From Orobanche coerulescens (taxonomy: Eukaryota > Streptophyta > Magnoliopsida > Lamiales > Orobanchaceae), in contig CM065802.1 of NCBI GenBank assembly GCA_033398695.1, positions 136,510,096 through 136,574,095 of the forward strand: a stretch of DNA of 64,000 nucleotides. The letters are read 5' to 3'. Below the pieces are notes generated by a model. That model was not told where the DNA came from, searched no databases, and was given only the letters and a program-made list of their open reading frames with translations. Below, one piece after another: positions 33,201 to 44,600 of the stretch (position 1 is the first letter of the stretch; the number at the start of each line of letters is the position of its first letter). Both the position numbers and the translations under genes were made by a program.

Positions 33201-36034
33201 CAGAACTTACCAGCTACAACCGAACCAAAAGGTCGGCCGTCACGCAGATATGTGACCAAATGATGAATTTTCTGCTCAAATATCCGATCAACGACATCCG
33301 GTCTATCCGCTACGGTAACATCCGGAAACTGTTCCATAAACTCTAATATTTCTGGCCATCTAACATTGCATGTAAATGTAATGAAGAAGGAAGGGTTATT
33401 ATGAACCCGGCAAATGGCGAGAGCATCGAGATAGTGATTATACATATAATGCGGACCGCCAACAAATGATGCAGGAAGAATGGTTCGCATTCCTACATCC
33501 GAGCAATGGCATCATACAAACCTGAGAGGTGCGTTTCTGATGTCGTCCTGATGCTCCCGAATAAAATCCAATCGGTACTGTTCAACACTACAGTAAGCGG
33601 TAACAACATACTGCTGAAACAACCTCCCGGCCCTTGTTAACAAAGTATATTGCTGAAACCGGTCATGAAGATGATACGCATAGTACATCTTCATAGACAT
33701 CTTTTTATCCTCATCTACCGTCTCAGTATTAACATCCCATAACCATAGACCAATATGAAAACCATCTTCCCCAAAAACAAACAGCAGCGGAAATTAGAAT
33801 GACATGTAGCATGGATGCAGTTTACTCACCCTTTGCGGATCTCCAGCCTTCTTCCGAATAATGACGTCGTATTCGGTTCCCATATAGGGCCTCCTTCATA
33901 AACGATGGCACCTATCGAATCCCCATCCGGTAGCTCATGCTGTCGCGATCCCGTCACTACAAACAACCTAATTTTGAAGTCAGGAACGTTACCAGCAGCT
34001 ATCATGTCCCTTGCAGTTCTGAATATCCTAACCAATTCATTGTTATCATCTAGCAAACGGATCAGATTTTCTACAATGTCCGGACGCAATGTTCTGCCGT
34101 TGCTATCAAAATGCTGCAGCCGATTGTTGATCTCGCTCTGTGTATCAAATATATACAACTGCAAAAAACGCGGGTCCTTGTCATCGGCCGGACAAAGGCC
34201 ACCAATCCGATGATAAATATGTCCTGAGATTTTGAAGACGTACGGGTCGCGGCCTCTGTTAATCGAGTCATCCACGTCCGCTCCCAGAGAAGTCATAGCA
34301 AACATCGAATTGTAAGCTCTTATATTTTCCATAAAATGCGCATCCGTTAACATCTGCCTTATAAAAGCCGGGTATTGAAGCTGGCGGCGTAATCGGACCC
34401 TACCACCCATACAACATCGATGGTATTCTGGAGATCGAACACTTCCATGCTTAATTCTTTCTTCAAGCCAAAACAATGCTTCGCAATGGCGGCAAGCCCG
34501 GTCACACCGACCCATCGATACGTACGCATCCGGCGCCCCTACATAGAACCTAGCAAAGAAAAAACATGTTAAGGAAACGTCAATTGTAAAACGTTCCAAA
34601 CGGAATAAAGACACCAAACAGAAAGAACACCGTATGCACCCCTGTTATTGTCCATAGAAGTTGCTAACCGCCTCCTTGCCCGTGTTTGTCTCGGGCTCGG
34701 CGCACGACGACGGACTGTAAGAAAAAACAGGTTTAAAAAAATCCGATAATGCATATTCACCAGTGAAGGTGAAGCCTGAACATACAGGAAAGCTTAAATC
34801 ATCAAAGAAGACCGATTATGCTGAGTATTTGCTGCAGATGAAGATGGATCTGCAGAGAGAGCCGATCCACCATTCGACGGACCAGGCAAATTATGTGTCA
34901 GAATAGGCGGCTGCGAGATGACAGCAGAAGTAAAAGACACCGGCTCGGGAATGTGTGGTTGGTATGTGAAAACAGTAGCGTAAGATAAGCCATGAGCAAA
35001 AAAGAAAAAAGAAAAAGACACTGACTACAAAGAAAGAAAGAGCGTACGTCCACGTGTAAGTGGTCTACCGACATGGACAATACTCGGAGTAGAGGAATAC
35101 CGAAGATCGTTAGGCTTTCCTACAAAAAACAAAACACGAACGTGAGGCAAGTTAAATAACCTACAAATAGAGACCAATAGCATAAACAATCCAAGCATAA
35201 ACATAAACCAAGCAAACCTCATTGACAATACGAATAAAAGAACCTTAACTTGCAGGCGCAACATCACTTGCAGGCGCACCAAAAGCGGATGAAAATGAAC
35301 CGTCACCAACAGCGGACCCGGCAGCAGCAAAAGTCTGACACATATTTCCTTCGATAAGTTGTAACCCTGCACAAAAGAAAGCAGGCACAAGCAGTGTAAA
35401 AACAGAAATCACAGATAGAAAGCAAAGTATAAACAAAAAACAAGGATTACCATAGGAACCATCGACCGGTATCTCATATAGTTTTCTTTTTCCTTTGCCA
35501 AGTACATCGTTAGATTCCGAAAACCCCTGAGAACAGAAACCTCGAACACCAAACGCCGAACATGGATCGCTAATAGTTATGCCAGTGGACGATCTCCTAG
35601 CAGTAGCCAGCTGAGGTAAGGTCTGAACATAAGGAAACGGAACATCCACATCCATGGAAACACCAGTCCGTTGACCATTATCATAATTCGGAAGAGCAGT
35701 CATGGCTGTAGAAAATACGGGCGACATATGAGGAGCGACATCACTACGGGGATGATTACGAACAGAAGGTGATCCAACATCAGCGGCAACACCAATAGAC
35801 CGGCCATCCATTAAAATATCGTGTTGACTACTTCCATTAACACACTGATTGTCGTTACAATTAAAAAAACTGATCGTGTCCATGGCACTCTGACACAACG
35901 GAGCAGTATTTAAATAACCATGAGAATGGAGAGCAGCCGAAGCCGAGCTCACATAAACATCAGGAATAATAGAACAGTCATCTTGTAAGATTTGGTGACC
36001 AGTGTTTCTACGGACACCCCTACTCTTAGTTTGC
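30230..36034 (-). pseudogene. Helitron RepHel (Rep endonuclease plus Pif1-like helicase), decayed
   Basis: Minus strand, probably starting at MQTKSRGVRRN (36034). Next come a Ser-rich N-terminus (to about 35450), an N-terminal domain with CRHCEALFWLEER (33826-34560), a linker (33512-33700), and the Rep domain (32825-33490 and 32291-32761). The HUH motif is HCH in KRRLPHCHLLLWI, codons 33080-33088. The paired tyrosines are in LIKYLFKYISKGTDR at about 32650-32690. The helicase (30422-32200) has Walker A GHGGTGKT (about 31571-31594), Walker B IIWDEAPM and GGDFRQTLPV. Its last motif is shifted: AMTINKR, a stop, GQSLNKIG, then FGHGQLYVALSRATSPAG at 29998-30402. Other damage: a Tyr-to-stop change at about 32823 and indels near 33500. 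Small introns (for example about 33130-33210) are normal. Confidence 0.88.
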
Positions 36035-36039
36035 ATATC

Positions 36040-36826
36040 TAAATATTAAATTAAGCAAGTATCAAAAGCCAACCAAATAACAAATAAAGCAACACAGAAC
36101 AATTTCCAGAAACACAAACATCAAAAAACACAAAACACATACTTCAGAGTTGTTATCTAGACACAGATATATACATAGAAAAGTAATTGGCCAAAAAAAG
36201 GCACCAAACCCTACTGGTATCAAAAGGCAACCAAATAACACAAAACACATATTTGAGAGTTGTTATATACACACAGATATACACATACGAAAGTAATTGG
36301 CCAAGAAAAAGCAGCAAACCCTAAACGAAATGCCGAAATAACGTAGGTGAAGCTATAGGCAAGAAGCGTGCGACAGCAGATCGAAAAAAAAAAGAGCGAA
36401 GAAGATAGGATCACCCTGGCGGTGAGCTCGTTAGTATAAACAGCCAAACCGGGCGAAAAAAAAAGGAAAGCCCAAGGGTAAGAGGCCGGAATTTAGTTTT
36501 GTTATTAATTACCTAATTTGAATACTCCGAAACTAAACTTATTAATAAATCAAATCCCACAACCTAGTCCAACACAGCCCATCATTTTCAGCCCATCAAA
36601 CCATAAACCCATCACCAGTACTCACACAAACCCAACCCAGAAACACAAAGTTAACCCACAGTCCATTTTTTTCTTCTTTTACGCGATATTGGGCCTGGAA
36701 GAGTCTGAAAAATAGTATTAAATATTGGCTTGGCACACTTCCATAAACTTGACGCCCTATTATATATATAGTAATGCTCCAACTTACTCACAATCCAATC
36801 AGAGACATGTGTCGAATCAAATAATC
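36040..36826. other. Helitron 5' region, noncoding
   Basis: Upstream of the RepHel start. Two near-identical stretches (about 36090-36200 and 36230-36320: ACACAAAACACATA, AGTAATTGGCCAA, GCACCAAACCCTA) form a direct repeat of about 130 bp. A TATTATATATATAGTAATG word lies at 36758-36777 and resembles AT-rich Helitron 5' ends. No ORF of value. Confidence 0.5.
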
Positions 36827-38450
36827 CATAAATAAACCAAACCAAACATACCCAGTATATCCCGCTCAGAGCAGGGTCTGGGGAGGGTAAGATGTACGCA
36901 GACCATGCCCCTACTTATTATGGTAGGGAGGCTGTTTTCGTGAAGACCCCCAGCTTAGTGCACAGCAGGATCATGTGTGAAAAATACAAAGAAAAACATA
37001 TGATTCGAAAAAGCTCGAGACCATACCTGAGCCCATGGCTTGATCCACATGGGACTTACCTAAGCGGGATTTGGCTACTTCACTCCTGATGAACGTTGCT
37101 CTAACAAAAGAGAGGTTGGCTCTGCTCACAGCTCCCTGTCAAAATTACACCACACGCAAAGACAATAGGATAAAATATACAATAACAGTAAAAATGCAAT
37201 GCTCTAGGTCAAAGCTAACCGAGACAACCCAACCCTGAGGCTCTCAACAACAGCACCGCTCCCTACAAAAGAATCCACAACTCTGATCTGGCGCCTCCAA
37301 GCGCACCTATCAACAGTCATGGTCTCGGAAAGGTTTAAGGCCTTCAAACCTAATCTCAGTTGCTCCTCTCACGTCCTCCTCGGTCTGCCTCTCCTCCTCT
37401 CCCCGACAACCAATAAACTCTCGACCCTCCTCACCGGAGCAGATGCCTGCATCCTGCGGACGTGGCCAAACCATCTCAATCTCCCTTCCCTAACTTTTGC
37501 TGAAATGGGCGCCACTTCCAGCGCGTTCCTGAAAACCCCGTTCGCGATTCTATCTAACATTGTGCGACCACACGACCAACGTAACATTCTCATTTCAGCC
37601 ACTTTCAACTTGCTCTCAAGCGACTTTTTCATCGCCCAACATTCGGAGCCATACAACATTGCAGGTCGGATTGCCGCTCTATAGAATTTACCCTTCAACT
37701 TTAGAGGGACTTTCTTGTCGCACAGGACCCCTGGCGCTGCTCTCCACCTTAGCCACCCCGCCTTGATGCGATGCGTGACATCATCTTCACACTCACCTTC
37801 CTTCTGAATGATCGAACCCAAATACTTGAACTTATCCGTACGGGGTACGATCTGATCCGCAATCATTACCTCAACATCTTCCTCGTTGGCCTCACCACTA
37901 AAGTTACACCAGAGATACTCGGTCTTAGACCGGCTCACACTCAAGCCCTGGGATTCTAACTTAGCCCTCCAAAGCTCCAACTTCGAGTTCACCTCCCTCC
38001 TCGACTCCGCCACTAACACAATGTCACAAGAAAAGCATGCACCACGGGATGCAATCTTGAATCCCTCGCGAAATGACGTCAAGGATTAGAGCGAAGAGAA
38101 GAGGGCTTAGCGCCGACCCCTGGTGTAGCCCTATCTCAACCGGAAAATACTCGGTGTCACCAACTGGGGTCCTAACGCACGTCCTAGCTTGGGAGTACAT
38201 GTCTTGGATCGCCGTAACGAACGGCAACGACACCCTCCTCTCTACTAGGCTCCTCCAAATAACATCGCGCGGAATGCTATCATAAGCCTTCTCTAGATCT
38301 ATGAACACCATATGGAGGTCCTTACGCCGCTCTCTAAACTTCTCCATAAGGCGTCTGACGAGATGAATGGCCTCAGTCGTGGACCTCCCCGGCATGAAGC
38401 CAAATTGGTTATCTGAGATCTCAACTTCTCTTCTAACCCGGCATAAATAA
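36827..38450 (-). mobile_element. RTE-type LINE, 5'-truncated, with target duplication
   Basis: The LINE body is 36836-38441, flanked by CATAAATAA at 36827-36835 and 38442-38450. The 3' end is at the left: the segment near 36850-36960 (GGGTCTGGGGAGGGTAAGAT, TGTACGCAGACC) is the well-known 3' end of plant RTE LINEs. The RT C-terminal half is encoded. The 5' part (endonuclease and RT start) is missing, as is usual after incomplete target-primed reverse transcription. Confidence 0.85.
37369..38441 (-). pseudogene. RTE LINE reverse transcriptase, C-terminal half
   Basis: 38024-38395 has FGFMPGRSTTEAIHL-type text, MVFIDLEKAYDSIPRDVIW and GLHQGSALSPLLFALILD, core motifs of the RT palm. 37369-38082 continues in another frame with the position of the FADD catalytic box, here FSCDIVLVAESR, so the first catalytic Asp is lost. 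It then gives SRSKTEYL, FKYLGSIIQKEGE and the C-terminal RLRWFGHVRRM region typical of plant RTE proteins. It is inactive by frameshift, active-site change and truncation. Confidence 0.87.
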
Positions 38451-38579
38451 TCATGCTAAATAACAATAGACTATAAGTAATATTAATAATTCCTAATAAT
38501 TGATTTTGACAACCTACAATTGATTAATTAAATAATTAATTCAGTAGTCCGGCTAAACCATCTTAACATGCGCCTCATC
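38451..38579. other. Short noncoding spacer
   Basis: AT-rich DNA between the LINE and the hAT element. It carries AGTCCGGCTAAACCATCTTAA (about 38546), similar to the outer end of the split inverted repeat at 26076. Confidence 0.45.
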
Positions 38580-39863
38580 CCATTGGATAGAGGTGCCCAA
38601 CTACGGGTCCGGGTCCGGGTCGGACCCGTCGGGTCGTCGGGTCGGCAGGACAGGACCCGGATCCCACCCGTACATATGAAATGTACGGGTTGGCGGGTCG
38701 ACGGGTTGGCGGGTCGACGGTCGCCACGGTCCGGTCCGGTTCGACCACGGGTCACGGTCCGAATGCCTCCAATTTTTTTTTTTATGTATATAAAACTTTT
38801 ATTTGTTATCATTTTATACACAAAAAATAACTATAAGTGAAAAAGAAAATCATTTGAAAAAATTAACTTGTATTTAATTTTAAGTTTTTACTTAAAATTA
38901 AATTGCCTACGTATCCCCATGAGGAATCAAAGCTCCACGTAGTTCTTTTACTTGAGAAGAGTTAAAAAAATGGGCTTGTATTTAATTTTAAGTTTTCACT
39001 TAAAATTAAATTGCCCACGTATCCTCGTGAGGAATCAAAGCCCTACGTAGTTCTTTACTTACCTGACTTACCTTTAGTTTCATCCCAATACGTTGGCAAT
39101 AAATAAAATCCTTCTACGCGAAAATACGTATCAAAAAATTCACACAATAATTCTTTATATTCATTAATTGAATTTAACATCTTATAAGTTGAGTTCCATC
39201 TATGTTTTACGTCTGTAGTAAAAATTTTGGGTTGCATTTGTTTTGACTTTCAAAATTTTACCCATTGTCTAGCTAACTTAGTGCGATTATGTAAAAACAA
39301 GACACATTTTCTAATTGGTTCTATTGTCTCGTCTACAAATTTTAATGCATCTTGTACACATAAATTTAGAATATGACATATATATCTAGTATGAAATAAT
39401 CGACCCGCTAAAACAGGATTGCAAGCTTGTATTAAGGCTGGTACACTTGCAGTATTAGAACTATCATTATCAAAACCAATTGTGAAAATTTTATCTTTTA
39501 AGCAATAAAAAGTTAAAATTTTAATAATTGCTCTAGCTATATTATCTGCACTATGTGTACAATTAAATTTTTTAAACGCAAGTAATCTTTTGTTTAAGTT
39601 CCAATTTTCATCAATCCAGTGTATAGTTATTTCCATATAATCATTTTTTTGTTTAAAATCTGCCCAACGGCCATTTTTTGATTTTTTTTTTTATATATTT
39701 CCGCCGGGTCGACGGGTCGGACCCGGCGGGTCGCCGGGTAGGGAGAAGCTCGACCCGGACCCCACCCGTGTATACCACGGGTCCGGATCGACGGGTCGCA
39801 CGGGTCAGCCGGGTCCGGGTCGACCCGGCGGGTTGGATAGTTTTGGGCACCTCTACCATTGGA
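38580..39863 (-). mobile_element. hAT deletion derivative with perfect 8-bp target duplication
   Basis: The 1268-bp element (38588-39855) starts TAGAGGTGCCCAA and ends TTGGGCACCTCTA, giving 13-bp inverted ends. It is flanked by CCATTGGA at 38580-38587 and 39856-39863. Both subterminal regions are packed with GGGTCGGACCCG-like words (38608-38760 and 39702-39845), probable transposase sites. A 100-bp segment is tandemly repeated at about 38865-39060. It encodes only middle pieces of a transposase. Confidence 0.92.
39055..39636 (-). pseudogene. hAT transposase catalytic-domain fragments
   Basis: 39250-39636 encodes IHWIDENWNLNKRLLAFKKF, IFTIGFDNDSSNTASV (the family's second catalytic Asp region) and FHTRYICHILNLCVQDALKF. 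39055-39237 adds DVKHRWNSTYKMLNSINEYK. These match the RNase H-like core of plant hAT transposases. The BED finger and the C-terminal dimerisation region are absent, so it cannot be active. Confidence 0.85.
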
Positions 39864-41618
39864 TGCAATTCCGACTTATTTGGCTCTTGGCTCAAATTAT
39901 GCGTCTCATCCCATTTTTATCTAACAACTTATCAAATTTTGTTTCGATATCAATTAACAATGTCTTTCTTGTGTTGATATCAGAATTATCAGAATTTTTA
40001 CATGAAAAAAAACAAATCCAAGAAGACACAAGTGGACCTTAATTTGAAAAACTTATACTATGACTAAATTAAGCTTACAAATTTTCTAAATAATTTAAGA
40101 AATGCACAAGAAAAATACTCTCTATTTTCCTCTCCTTTTCTTCTCTCACTACTCTCTATTTCACCCATCCATGCACTCTTGCTTGCACTGCTCATTGCAC
40201 TCTTTACACAAATTATAGATAAATTTGAGCTGCCTCCTACACCTCAATAGCCGTAATTCTTGGAGGAATAATTGTCAATTTGAACTATGATTCGTAAAAC
40301 AAGGAAGAATTCTCCATTCTTGCATGTAAAGTCATAAGACCTCATTTTGTACATGAAAAGTCATTAAGCTTGATTCCCTTCTTATTTTTCTTTCTAAGGC
40401 ATGATACTCGTTTTCCATGCTCAATTCTTTATTTTCTGTTTGTTTTTTCTTTTGTTCTCACGCATGCATGCTCTACGATAAATATATTCACATTCTTTCG
40501 ATGTGTATGCAATTTTTTGTGGTCAATCAACGCACGTGGGACCACTCCACATGAAGGTGGAAAGTTAAGCAGATTCAAGAGGAAGATGACACCTGATCAA
40601 TGTACACTCCACAAAATATATCAATCAAAATCGATAGGGACGAGATATGTTGAAAATCTTCTGCCAATCTGAGATAACGAACGATCAGTGGGATAATTCT
40701 CAGTAATTCCACCTTGAAGAGGTATAGAGTGAAAATGGCATAAAACGGGTTGGGCCATTCTTGACTGCTGAAGATATGTAATTTGATCATCAAATCAGTC
40801 GTGGAAATAAGGATTTTGACTTCTCTAACTGGGTTCCTTGAAGGACAGATTAATCCTTCCTCCAATATATGGAGTGACAATCAGATCAATACAAAAAGAA
40901 AAAAGTACACCTTTTTATACAACATAAACAAAGGCTTTACCCCGCCATGGGCTGTCAGCTACCTGGATGATATCATGCCATCATTTTCGGTCTAAAAAAG
41001 GCTTTATCCCGCCATGGGGTGTCGTCAGCTACCTGGATGATATCATGCCATCATTTTTGGTCGAAGGCAACGTTTCAACTCTTTTTTTAGATATAACATG
41101 TCTTTATATAGCTTCTTTCCCATTCCTCTTCGGTCTTCCCCTCACTCTTCGAATGTGAGTGAGCGATTCCCTACTTCCTACGCAAGGCATTGGGGTATCT
41201 AAGGGCCTCCTATGTACATGCCCAAATCATCTTAAGCATGTTTCCATAATTTTCCCATCTAGTAGTGCTACCCCCAATTTTCATAATGAAATGCACTCCA
41301 ATTATTCCAACCTGCTTGGATCCTTTGATGACGTATTTATTGATTTCTCTGTAGTCTGCTCTCTACAATAGTAGATCCTAAATATTTATAGAACTCTTTG
41401 CAATTAATTCATGATCACTCTCTACAATAGTCTGCTCTCTGGAAGTGAGCTACATGTCTGCCTTCATCCTGTCTCAAACAATTTCTGCAAAGAGGACACT
41501 TAAAGCTCACAATAAATTTGAAGTAAGATGCATAATTTTGAATTACAAAAGGGAACACTAACCAAAACAAGTGTATGTTTGGTCATATAAACTCTGATTT
41601 TTTCTCCAAACTGTATCA
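39864..41618. other. Noncoding DNA downstream of the AP-3 beta gene
   Basis: No supported gene. A 61-64 bp unit is tandemly duplicated at 40931-40991 and 41000-41063 (words CCCGCCATGGG and CAGCTACCTGGATGATATCA). The 3' UTR and polyadenylation site of the AP-3 gene should lie in about 41300-41618, but I cannot place them. Confidence 0.5.
40931..41063. repeat. Tandem duplication of a 61-64 bp unit
   Basis: Two copies with few differences, each holding CAGCTACCTGGATGATATCA and CCATCATTTT, separated by 8 bases. Confidence 0.8.
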
Positions 41619-44600
41619 TCAAGCAATTGATTCAGCCAAGAAAACCACAATCCTATTTAACAGATTTAAGCCAAATACAGTTTCTTCACAGTTTATTTTC
41701 ACCGAGACTTCAAGTGGTTGATAGCAAGTACCATTAAGGGTAAGTGTGATCAGGCAAGGATGAGAGTTGCTCAAGATCTCACCACCAAACCGTAAGCACA
41801 AACCAGACAAGTCATTGAGGTTAGTCGCAACAGGCATCTCTACAGATACGAGAAACAAATTTGCATTACTGAGCATCTTCAACGCCAATCTCTCGCATAT
41901 CATTAGGATATTGTCTTTCATCAGTGAGGGGTCCTCTTTCACATTCAGCTGGTTAATGTGATCAGTAAAGGTGCAACTGTTGCACACAGCAGGAAAATGC
42001 ATTCAGTGCATATTCACGCAAAACACCCAAAAAAAAAGGAATTAGAAACTCTGATAATGCTGAAACCAACTAGTGCTGTATTGCAGTTGGAAAAGCAAAA
42101 TGGATCTAGCCAACATAACATAAAGACAAATTGAAGTGGTGGTATAAGTTGCTTTGCTTCCTCCAAATTTTAGTTTCTCCCGCGGTTGTCTAGCATATAT
42201 ATGAAAATTAAACTTTGAAATAAATAGCAATGTATACAGAATTCAAGGAACCACTACTGTTCTCAGACTCTATACAAAACTGTATGCTGGGATTTTTTTG
42301 AAAAGCAATGACATCGAGAAACGAAAAGAAGGAATTCCATATATTTTCAAATAACTGACCTTCTTATGTACTCAAACATCCCCGGAAGTTGAGATTCATT
42401 CTTCGAAAATGTTTCAATATCCATCGGAAGAGGTTTAACAAAGTAACCAATGTCAGGTTGTAACTTCACCCCATGCTTTCTGCCATTACACCATACAACC
42501 AACTTCAAAGGCAATAGATGATGTTCAAAGCGAACCTGTACTTCTCTATTTGTTGTCTGACCAGGACCAAGACTCCCTATCTCTTCGAACGGAACGAGTG
42601 TTGCCACTTCACCATGAGAAACTGAAACACTGTAGGTCAAACTTACAGAGCATTAACATGGCTGTCTTAAGGAAAGATACTAGACTTGATGATAAAGATA
42701 ACTAGACATAGATCCTTACAGGTGCAACCATCATGTCCTGGGAAAAACTGATATCAACATTGAAGGTGGAAATGTGATGGTGCAAATGTGGGTAAATGGC
42801 CAGATAGATGACAGAGGAGATTGTGATAAAGAGATGGTGATGGTGAGACATGGTGAAAAAAGACCCAACCAGGAATGTAGTAAGGATTAAAGTCCATGAT
42901 GCTCTATTAAATGATGAAAAGACTTCTAAATATGGAAAATGGAAAAAAAGTGGGAAAGGAAGTCAGGAAACCAAGCATTGAGAGACACCTAGTTTGTTTC
43001 AACTAAAAATTTTCAAAATTTTACAAGTACTTCATTTTCCCATTTTCAACTAATTGAGGCTTTGGATTTGTCATTTTCTTCACTAATGTGATATTCTATG
43101 GCATAAATTAATTATTTCACATGTTTGAACACTTCTAACAACAAATTAAATCCAACTAGTCTAAACTTTATTTGTAAAGATAGTAATGCAATGTATTTAT
43201 GCAATTCCATTGCCCGAACATAATTAAATTTCAACCATGAATAGTCTATACCTAGTTCATAGAAAATAAAATGAAATTCATTATTCAAAGTCTGAGGCAG
43301 TAACTTTAACCACACCATGGATATTTCAATCTATTGTAAAAATTATTACAAGATGGTGTTTATGTTCACAATATTTGGTACGAACCACATGACTCATCTC
43401 ATATGAATTGCAGATTTCAGGTTCAAAGAACATTATCTAAATAGCAATGATTGGCATACACCGCAGTAACCACAACGATAACTTGACTTTGTTGATTGTC
43501 TTGCTACCACTACTATGTTAGGTGCAAACTTCAGTTCCAGGTCAACTGTTAAAGATCCATAATTGCACTACTTTTTCTTCTTTTATTTAACTAGTCTAGA
43601 TTTGTTATTGATCCAATTTTAGTAACTTTATTTTGTTAATCAGTAAGCCCATTAAAAGCAGGATATCTAAGTAGATCACTGTCACTAGTTAGGGCCAAAT
43701 ACTATTGGGCTTTAATTTGCGCGGATTATTCCCAAAAAGAACTGTGTTCTTCTCTTGTTTTGCAAATTAGTATTATCAAGCTTTACTTCTTTCATCTGTT
43801 ATACCATTGTCTCTATCATCAACTAATTAAGCATAGTCAAAAAACAGAAAAATATTCCTGAAAAGTCGAAAGTGGAGCAACCGATAAAGCTCAGATATGA
43901 CACCAACACAAAATCATTAGCCCAAAGTACCTCTCACTAGATGATACAGATTTGTCCGTACAATCAGGGCCTTGGTTAGATTCCTCTTCCGAAAGAAATA
44001 TATTTTGCATAGGCTCTGTTGAACAATTCCTAAAAGAAACCTGTAAACATATCAGTTCAGGAGATATGCTCGACACCTCAGATGAAAATCTATAATCCAC
44101 AGCTAACCCATTCCCCTTTACAGGATCTAAAAGTGTATAAGACTTAGGTTTGACCAGCTGACCAATGTCCTTAACTGAGATTCTGGCCAAAGATCTCTGA
44201 ATATCACCGACACCAGATGAATTCTGGTTTGAACCAGTATTTTCATTCAACCATGATTCAAGAGATCTTTTGGACATCAATTCCCCAAAATCCTTCAAGC
44301 TAGAGGAACTATTCTCTACCAAGCCTTCATTATTATTACTAGAAGCAGGAGCAAAATCTGAAAGATGAATTAATGAACCAGATTCTTCATTTTCATCCTT
44401 ATAAGATACACTAGCATAGCTGCTGCCACCATCACTAGAAACAGAACCTTGAGAACTGTAATCAGATGTATTTTCTTCATCAAGAGATACTGACACTGAT
44501 TCAAAACCATTATTTTTATTTGGTTCACTTTCAGTATGATTTAGGCAGTGACCATTCACATCATCAACTAAACTACGAGGTTCTGGTAGAGGTTCATATC

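Larger units (their letters stand above)
26287..36826 (-). mobile_element. Helitron with RPA-like and RepHel genes (right end approximate)
   Basis: On the minus strand a RepHel gene (Rep with HUH and paired Tyr, then a Pif1-type helicase) is followed by an RPA-like gene, the set carried by large plant Helitrons. At the left, which is the 3' end, a perfect 7-bp GC hairpin (26303-26319) lies 12 nt before CTTG at 26287-26290, next to a host T on that strand. This fits the Helitron hairpin plus CTRR rule except that the last bases are CTTG. The 5' end (expected TC) is not resolved; candidates lie near 36.75-36.83 kb, where a LINE now adjoins. Confidence 0.85.

Noticed and set aside
36062..36447. 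Hydrophobic Cys/Phe-rich minus-strand ORFs
   Set aside because: They read through the 130-bp direct repeat in the Helitron 5' region, have no family match and differ in frame between repeats.
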